Assembly (NCBI GenBank): GCA_963575745.1
Contig: CAUYUJ010009804.1
Span: 1 to 22,500 of the forward strand
Direction: 5' to 3'
Origin: Prorocentrum cordatum
Lineage: Eukaryota; Sar; Dinophyceae; Prorocentrales; Prorocentraceae
Length of the DNA: 22,500 nt
Below, one piece after another: positions 18,639 through 22,500 of the stretch. The position numbers and the translations under genes were made by a program. The first letter of the stretch is position 1; every line of letters starts with the position of its first letter. Below the pieces are notes generated by a model. That model searched no databases and was not told the origin of the DNA. It saw only the letters and a list, made by a program, of their open reading frames with translations.

Positions 18639-19045
18639 AGGATCCTATTAAAGATGGACGGAATTCTGATAGGATCCTATTGGGCATGGATGGAGCTCTA
18701 ATAAGATCCTATTCAGGATGGATGGAGCTCTAATCGGATACTATCAGACATGGAAGGAACTCGAACAGGGTCATATTAGGGAAAAATGGGAAATTCATAG
18801 ACCCTATTAGGGATGGTTGGAAATATGATGGGATCCTAAAAGTGATGGAAGGAGTTCAAACAAGATCCTAGTAGGGATGCATGGAGTGCCAACGAGATAT
18901 TATTAGGAATGGATGGAGCAGTAATAGGATCCTATTGGGCACGGACGGAGCTCTACGAGGACCCCATTAGGGATGGATGGACCTCGAATAGGATCCGATC
19001 AAGGATGGAATGGGCTCTGATCGGATCCTAGTCGAGCGCAGGCGT
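18639..19045. repeat. 32 bp minisatellite with almost invariant period
   Basis: Units begin with AGGATCCTATT or variants at 18639, 18671, 18703, 18735, 18767, 18799, about 18831, 18862, 18894, 18926, 18958, 18990 and 19022. Period is 32 bp with at most a one-base wobble. The rest of the unit is GGGATGGATGGAGCTC and close variants. Substitutions are frequent but indels nearly absent. 32 bp is close to three helical turns and is not a multiple of three, so the pattern is not coding. Confidence 0.95.
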
Positions 19046-19100
19046 GGGCGTGAGCGTGGGCGTGGGTGTGGGTGTGGGTGCTGGCGAGCTGCCCCCCCCC
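19046..19100. repeat. GTGGGC/GTGGGT repeat before the direct-repeat copy
   Basis: GGGCGTGGGTGTGGG-type hexamers followed by a run of C. It resembles the start of the adjacent direct repeat and looks like an extra partial copy of it. Confidence 0.7.
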
Positions 19101-19199
19101 CGGGCATGGGCGTGGGCGTCGGCGTCGGTGTGGGTGCGGGTGCTGGCCTGCTGTGCCCCCCCCCCCCTCCGGAGACGGGGCCCACACAGGCGTTCTCGC

Positions 19200-19320
19200 C
19201 AACAACAACAACCACAACAACAACCACCACCACCACCACCACGACGACGACACCGACAACGACAACGACGACAACAACAACAACAACAAGAACAACAACA
19301 ACAACAACAACAACAACAAT
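19200..19320. repeat. (AAC)n array 1
   Basis: CAACAACAACAACC triplets with ACC and GAC variants in the middle, then pure AAC, ending AACAATCATTTAAGACTGGG. Lies inside direct-repeat copy 1. Confidence 0.97.
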
Positions 19321-19468
19321 CATTTAAGACTGGGGACACTCCGTTCTCACCAGTGCCAGGGTATTCATAGGAGGCGGGCAATACCCCCACTTTGTGGGGG
19401 GGCCGGTTCAAGCTCTACCAAATTTCCATACGACTCTTCGCCACCACCCACACCCAGCTTCCCGCCCT

Positions 19469-19738
19469 ATGACGTTCGGACACTTCACTTCGTGGCATGC
19501 GGACGACCGTGGCTACTATTCAGGGCCCCGCGGCCGACGACGACGGCGTGCGCGCGCGAAGAAAAAACGAATGTGTCCAATATGGTATTATTTGACAGGG
19601 ATGATGGCCCTGGCATGCGCGCAACCGTTGTTGCAGAAGTTCGAAGCACGTGAAAAAGTTGCTCGCAAGAGCCCGTTTGACAGAAATGTTGAAAAAATAT
19701 TGGGTTTCCTCAGAAATCCGCAAGAGCGCGCAAGATGA
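19469..19738 (+). CDS. Candidate ORF in direct-repeat copy 1 (89 aa)
   Basis: ATG to TGA reads MTFGHFTSWHADDRGYYSG, a very basic RGRRRRRARAKKKR cluster (nuclear-localisation-like), a hydrophobic WYYLTGMMALACAQPLL stretch and a charged tail. The counterpart at 22239-22454 keeps the frame despite a 9 bp in-frame deletion and codon changes I to A and C to G, then hits TAA. Frame retention mildly favours coding. However, the minus frame 19520-19780 is also open with protein-like composition, and few differences are available for comparison. No family is recognised. Confidence 0.3.
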   Translation: MTFGHFTSWHADDRGYYSGPRGRRRRRARAKKKRMCPIWYYLTGMMALACAQPLLQKFEAREKVARKSPFDRNVEKILGFLRNPQERAR

Positions 19739-19839
19739 ATTTTTGAAACTTTTTTTTTGAAAAACCATTGGGTTTTTCATGTTTTTATGTTAAAATCGCT
19801 ACGAAAACTAAGGTTTTGGAAGGATTTCATCTTGCGCGC
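19726..19839. repeat. Inverted repeat around an AT-rich loop with inner hairpin
   Basis: GCGCGCAAGATGAA at 19726-19739 and its perfect complement at 19826-19839 flank an 86 bp AT-rich interior. A second hairpin, TGAAAAACC-ATTG-GGTTTTTCA, at 19758-19779 (9 bp stem, 4 nt loop) lies inside. The structure coincides with the end of direct-repeat copy 1. It could be a 3' processing or termination structure or an element terminus. Confidence 0.65.
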
Positions 19840-20032
19840 GCGAGTGTGCACTTCGTGTCATTTTTTGCAAAGGATTCTTGAAGTTTGGTTATGTTAGAAC
19901 AAGACATGTCATTTTATAGTGTTTTTTGACAGGGAAAGCGGGCGTCAACAAAACAACCGGATCTGGATGACATCGTTTTACCTGAGACTTCCTCACAAAA
20001 ATTATGAAAATGTGGCTGCGGCCTAGGCGCGG
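19840..20032. other. AT-rich spacer carrying the left arm of a distant inverted pair
   Basis: This low-GC stretch contrasts with the rest of the window. TTTTTTGACAGGGAAAG at 19922-19938 has a perfect 17 bp inverted partner at 21553-21569. No gene is recognised. Confidence 0.55.
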
Positions 20033-20200
20033 GGGGGGGGGCGTGCACCAGGGGGCCCAACAATAATTATTCGTTAGAATTAATAATGTTCAACAACAAC
20101 AACAACAACAACAAACTACTACAACAGCAACAACACCAACATCACCACCACCACCACCAACAACAACAAGAACAACAATCATTATAATACTGTGCGCTCT
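20033..20200. repeat. AAC-containing repeat unit, copy A
   Basis: GTGCACCAGGGGGCCCAACA, an AATTATTC/AATAATGTTC stretch, then an AAC array at 20091-20177 ending AACAATCATTATAATACTG. The same order (TGCACC, G run, CAACAATGATTATTC, GTTCAACAA, AAC array, AACAATTTTAAGACTG) recurs at 21611-21870. Confidence 0.75.
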
Positions 20201-20477
20201 TACGCGCCCGCGTGCCATTCAAAACGAATTCCCCACACCCTCGATACCCGCCCTTTTTGTTTTCGGTCACACCCACCTTGGGGGGATTATTTCTCTTTGA
20301 GGGGGGGGCGGGCTTAGACAGGCGGGCAAACCTGAACGGGCGGACAATCCTTTGTAGGCGTACATGTGCCCGCCATTGGACTTGGTGTGGGCCCTGCAAA
20401 AAGAGGAGGGGGAGAACGAGGGAGAGTGCGAGGAAGGGAGGGGGAGGGACGAAGGAAGAGCGAGAGAGAGAACGACA
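20201..20477. other. Unique segment, nothing recognised
   Basis: GC-rich, with a G run at 20301-20307 and a purine-rich patch (20400-20475) leading into the 21 bp minisatellite. The open frame from 20212 runs into the repeat and shows no domain. Confidence 0.4.
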
Positions 20478-21212
20478 GCGGGGCCACCATGGTCACGAAG
20501 TAGGCCACGAAGGGCGACAGCGGGGACACGAAGGGAGTGCGTATGGGGCCACGAAGAGCACGAACGAGCGGGTGCCACGAAGGGCTGATAATGCGGGGCC
20601 ACCGAAGGCAACGACGGGGCCACTGAGGGTAGCAACTGGGCCATGTAGGACAGCGAGGGGGGCCACGAAGGGCTGCACATGGGGCCACGACGTGCGCGAA
20701 CGAGCGGGGGCCACGAAGGGCATACAGAACATAGATTGGATCGCGGAGGGCAAAGACGGGGCCACTGAGGGCAGGAACGGGGCCACGAAGGGCAGCGAGG
20801 GGGGCACAAAAGGCGACAGCGGGGCCACGAAGGGCATGCCTATGGGGCCACGACGGGCGCGAACGAGCAGGGGCCACGAAGGGCATACATACATGGGGCC
20901 ATGAAGGGCAGCGAGGGGGCCACGAAGGGGTGCAACGGGGCCACGAAGGGCAGCGAGGGGGCCACGAAGGGCTGCAACGGGGCCACGAAGGGCAGCGAGG
21001 GGGCCACGAAGGGCTGCAACGGGGCCACGAAACAAGCGAGAGGGCCACGAAGGGCTGCAACGGGGCCACGAAGGGCAGCGAGGGGGCCACGAAGGGCTGC
21101 AACGGGGCCACGAAGGGCAGCGAGGGGGCCACGAAGGGCTGCAACGGGGCCACGAAGGGCAGCGAGGGAGCCACGAATAGCTGCAACGGGGCCACGAAAG
21201 GCAGCGAGATCC
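20478..21212. repeat. 21/42 bp minisatellite
   Basis: Basic unit GGGGCCACGAAGGGC plus a six-base variable end. From about 20900 to 21210 two types alternate (ending AGCGAG and TGCAAC), giving a 42 bp higher-order unit of high identity. The left part, 20478-20900, is degenerate, with GCGAACGAGCG motifs recurring near 20562, 20698 and 20860. Because 21 is a multiple of three, all frames tend to stay open. The minus-strand frame 20314-21195 (293 codons) changes repeat phase several times and is regarded as an artefact. Confidence 0.95.
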
Positions 21213-21505
21213 CGTTTCTTAAATAATGTGAGGGAGTCCTAAGCGTGAGCGCGACTCCTGAGTGCCTGAGTGTTGGGAGCGCGGCGCTGAGTAAATTGCG
21301 GGAAAGTCCAACGCAAGGGCGCTATTCTAAAGTAAATTGCGAGCAAGTCTCCAGAGAGAGCGCGACTCCAGAGCGCCGAGAGAACGATTCCTAAATAAAT
21401 TGTCGAGAAGTCCTAAGCAAGAGCGCGCTTCCAGAACAAAATGCGATGAAGTCTCAGGCGTGAGCGGGGGTCCTGGCTAAATCATGGAAGTCTCAAGCGG
21501 GAGCC
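21213..21505. repeat. Degenerate repeat with TAAATTGCGAGAAGTC-type core
   Basis: Related cores occur near 21220, 21292, 21332, 21395, 21437 and 21478, each followed by a CTAAGC/CAAGC-GAGCGCGACTCC-like stretch. Spacings of about 72, 40, 63, 42 and 41 bp suggest an original unit near 41 bp with later insertions. Confidence 0.7.
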
Positions 21506-21669
21506 GTTGTTGTTGTAACCCGGGGGCCAGGGGCACAGTTTGAGCATCAAGACTTTCCCTGTCAAAAAAGGGGTGCGAGCGTCGAGGGGCACGCTTTGAT
21601 TGAGAAAAACAGTATGCACCGGTGAGGGGGGTCAACAATGATTATTCTTCAGAAATGAGAGTTCAACAA

Positions 21670-21716
<47 letters not shown>

Positions 21717-21781
21717 TCAACATCAACAACAACCACAACAACAACAGCAGCAACAGCAACAGCAACAACAACAGCAATAAT

Positions 21782-21816
<35 letters not shown>

Positions 21817-21899
21817 CGCAACACAACACAACAACAGCAGCAACAACAACAACAATTTTAAGACTGTTCGCCCTTATCTGCTCGAGTGTCCAATCTGCT
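21506..21899. repeat. AAC-containing repeat unit, copy B, with right arm of the inverted pair
   Basis: CTTTCCCTGTCAAAAAA at 21553-21569 is the inverted partner of 19922-19938. It is followed by the TGCACC/CAACAATGATTATTC block (21611-21660) and a long AAC array with ATC, AGC and AAT variants (21664-21856). The array ends AACAATTTTAAGACTG before direct-repeat copy 2 begins. Confidence 0.8.
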
Positions 21900-22055
21900 C
21901 GGGCATGGGCGTGGGCGTCGGCGTCGGTGTGGGTGCGGGTGCTGGCCTGCTGTGCCCCCCCCCCTCCGGAGACGGGGCCCACACAGGCGTTCTCGCCAAC
22001 AACAACAACCACAACAACAACCACCACCACCACGACGACGACGACACCGACAACG

Positions 22056-22090
<35 letters not shown>

Positions 22091-22500
22091 TACTAGCACG
22101 TGGGGACACTCCGTTCTCACCAGTGCCAGGGTTTTCATAGGAGGGGGGCAATACCCCCACTTTGTGGGGGGGCCGGTTCAAGCTCTACCAAATTTCCAAA
22201 CGACTCTTCGCCACCACCCACACCCAGCTTCCCGCCCTATGACGTTCGGACACTTCACTTCGTGGCATGCGGACGACCGTGGCTACTATTCAGGGCCCCG
22301 CGGCCGACGACGACGGCGTGCGCGCGCGAAGAAAAAACGAATGTGTCCCGCATGGTATTATTTGACAGGGATGATGGCCCTGGCAGGTGCGCAACCGTTG
22401 TTGCAGAAGTTCGAAAAAGTTGCTCGCAAAAGCCCGTTTGACAGAAATGTTTAAAAAATGTTGGGTTTCCTACGAATCCGCAAGAGCGCGCGGGATGAAA
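21900..22500. repeat. Long direct repeat, copy 2 (cut by window edge)
   Basis: Matches copy 1 from its first CGGGCATGGGCGTGGGCGTC. Its AAC array (22000-22090) is shorter and it lacks the 9 bp found near 19645 in copy 1. The sequence is still homologous at position 22500, so the repeat probably continues beyond the window. Confidence 0.9.
22239..22454 (+). CDS. Candidate ORF in direct-repeat copy 2 (71 aa, shortened)
   Basis: Counterpart of the 89-residue ORF in copy 1 with the same start, the same basic RRRRRARAKKKR cluster and the same hydrophobic stretch. Three codons are deleted in frame, and a GAA to TAA change ends it 15 codons earlier than copy 1. It is either a decayed copy or evidence that the reading is not under selection. 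Confidence 0.25.
   Translation: MTFGHFTSWHADDRGYYSGPRGRRRRRARAKKKRMCPAWYYLTGMMALAGAQPLLQKFEKVARKSPFDRNV

Larger units (their letters stand above)
19101..19739. repeat. Long direct repeat, copy 1
   Basis: Begins CGGGCATGGGCGTGGGCGTC, passes a C run, CTCCGGAGACGGGGCCCACA and an AAC array, then about 410 bp of unique-type sequence starting GGGGACACTCCGTTCTCACC. The same order recurs from 21900 to the window end. Outside the variable-length AAC and C runs the two copies differ by only a few substitutions and a 9 bp indel near 19645. A CCCCCAC-TTT-GTGGGGG hairpin at 19384-19400 is kept in both. The pair encloses about 2.2 kb. It could be a pair of long terminal repeats of a small non-autonomous element or a segmental duplication. 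Confidence 0.9.

Noticed and set aside
20314-21195. 293-codon minus-strand ORF with FVAPLQP-type repeats
   Set aside because: The reading shifts between repeat phases several times and stays open only because 21 bp units lack stops in most frames.

Overview
The window looks like nuclear DNA from a eukaryote with a bloated, repeat-rich, GC-rich genome, most likely a dinoflagellate. The main clue is the only long convincing gene, at 11861-17551 on the + strand. It encodes a Ty1/copia-type Gag plus aspartic protease whose Gag core, CCCH zinc fingers and post-protease block resemble the copia-like polyproteins common in dinoflagellate genomes. That assignment is from memory of the family, not from a search. 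No tRNA, rRNA, CRISPR array, bacterial operon or dinoflagellate spliced-leader motif was seen.

Layout. 1-2170 and 3271-4705 are degenerate ATC (minus strand GAT) arrays containing recognisable diverged copies of one longer module. Between them lie a 72-73 bp tandem repeat (2414-2990) and a 47-48 bp degenerate repeat. 4715-5925 holds short direct repeats, a fold-back palindrome (4928-5065), an 86 bp tandem duplication and a four-copy 140-160 bp pyrimidine-rich repeat. 5926-8690 is mostly unique GC-rich sequence with purine-only GGA tracts, G runs and a cluster of inverted TGCGGTGA octamers. 8690-10670 is GAT/GAC and GGA arrays with two possible minus-strand coding remnants. 10671-11340 is unrecognised sequence, followed by CCT and ATC arrays up to the gene.

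The 1896-residue protein has, in order: a disordered N-terminus, a long coiled coil, a copia-like Gag core, three CCCH zinc fingers, an Arg/Ser-rich segment, a GC-rich repeat domain, a retropepsin active site and a disordered tail. No integrase, reverse transcriptase or RNase H follows, and no LTR pair flanks it. The copy is therefore truncated, non-autonomous, or a gag-protease gene of its own. Just before its stop codon a run of seven C forms a -1 slippery-type heptamer. The -1 frame beyond it reads protein-like to a TGATG stop/start overlap, followed by a 56-codon ORF.

17811-22500 is again repeats: AGCATC and ACC/ATC arrays, a strong 18 bp hairpin, a 32 bp minisatellite of almost invariant period, a direct repeat of at least 600 bp (19101-19739 and 21900 to the window end) enclosing a 21/42 bp minisatellite, and four AAC arrays with related 3' flanks. 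Apart from the gag-protease gene and its possible extensions, no genes that act together can be identified.
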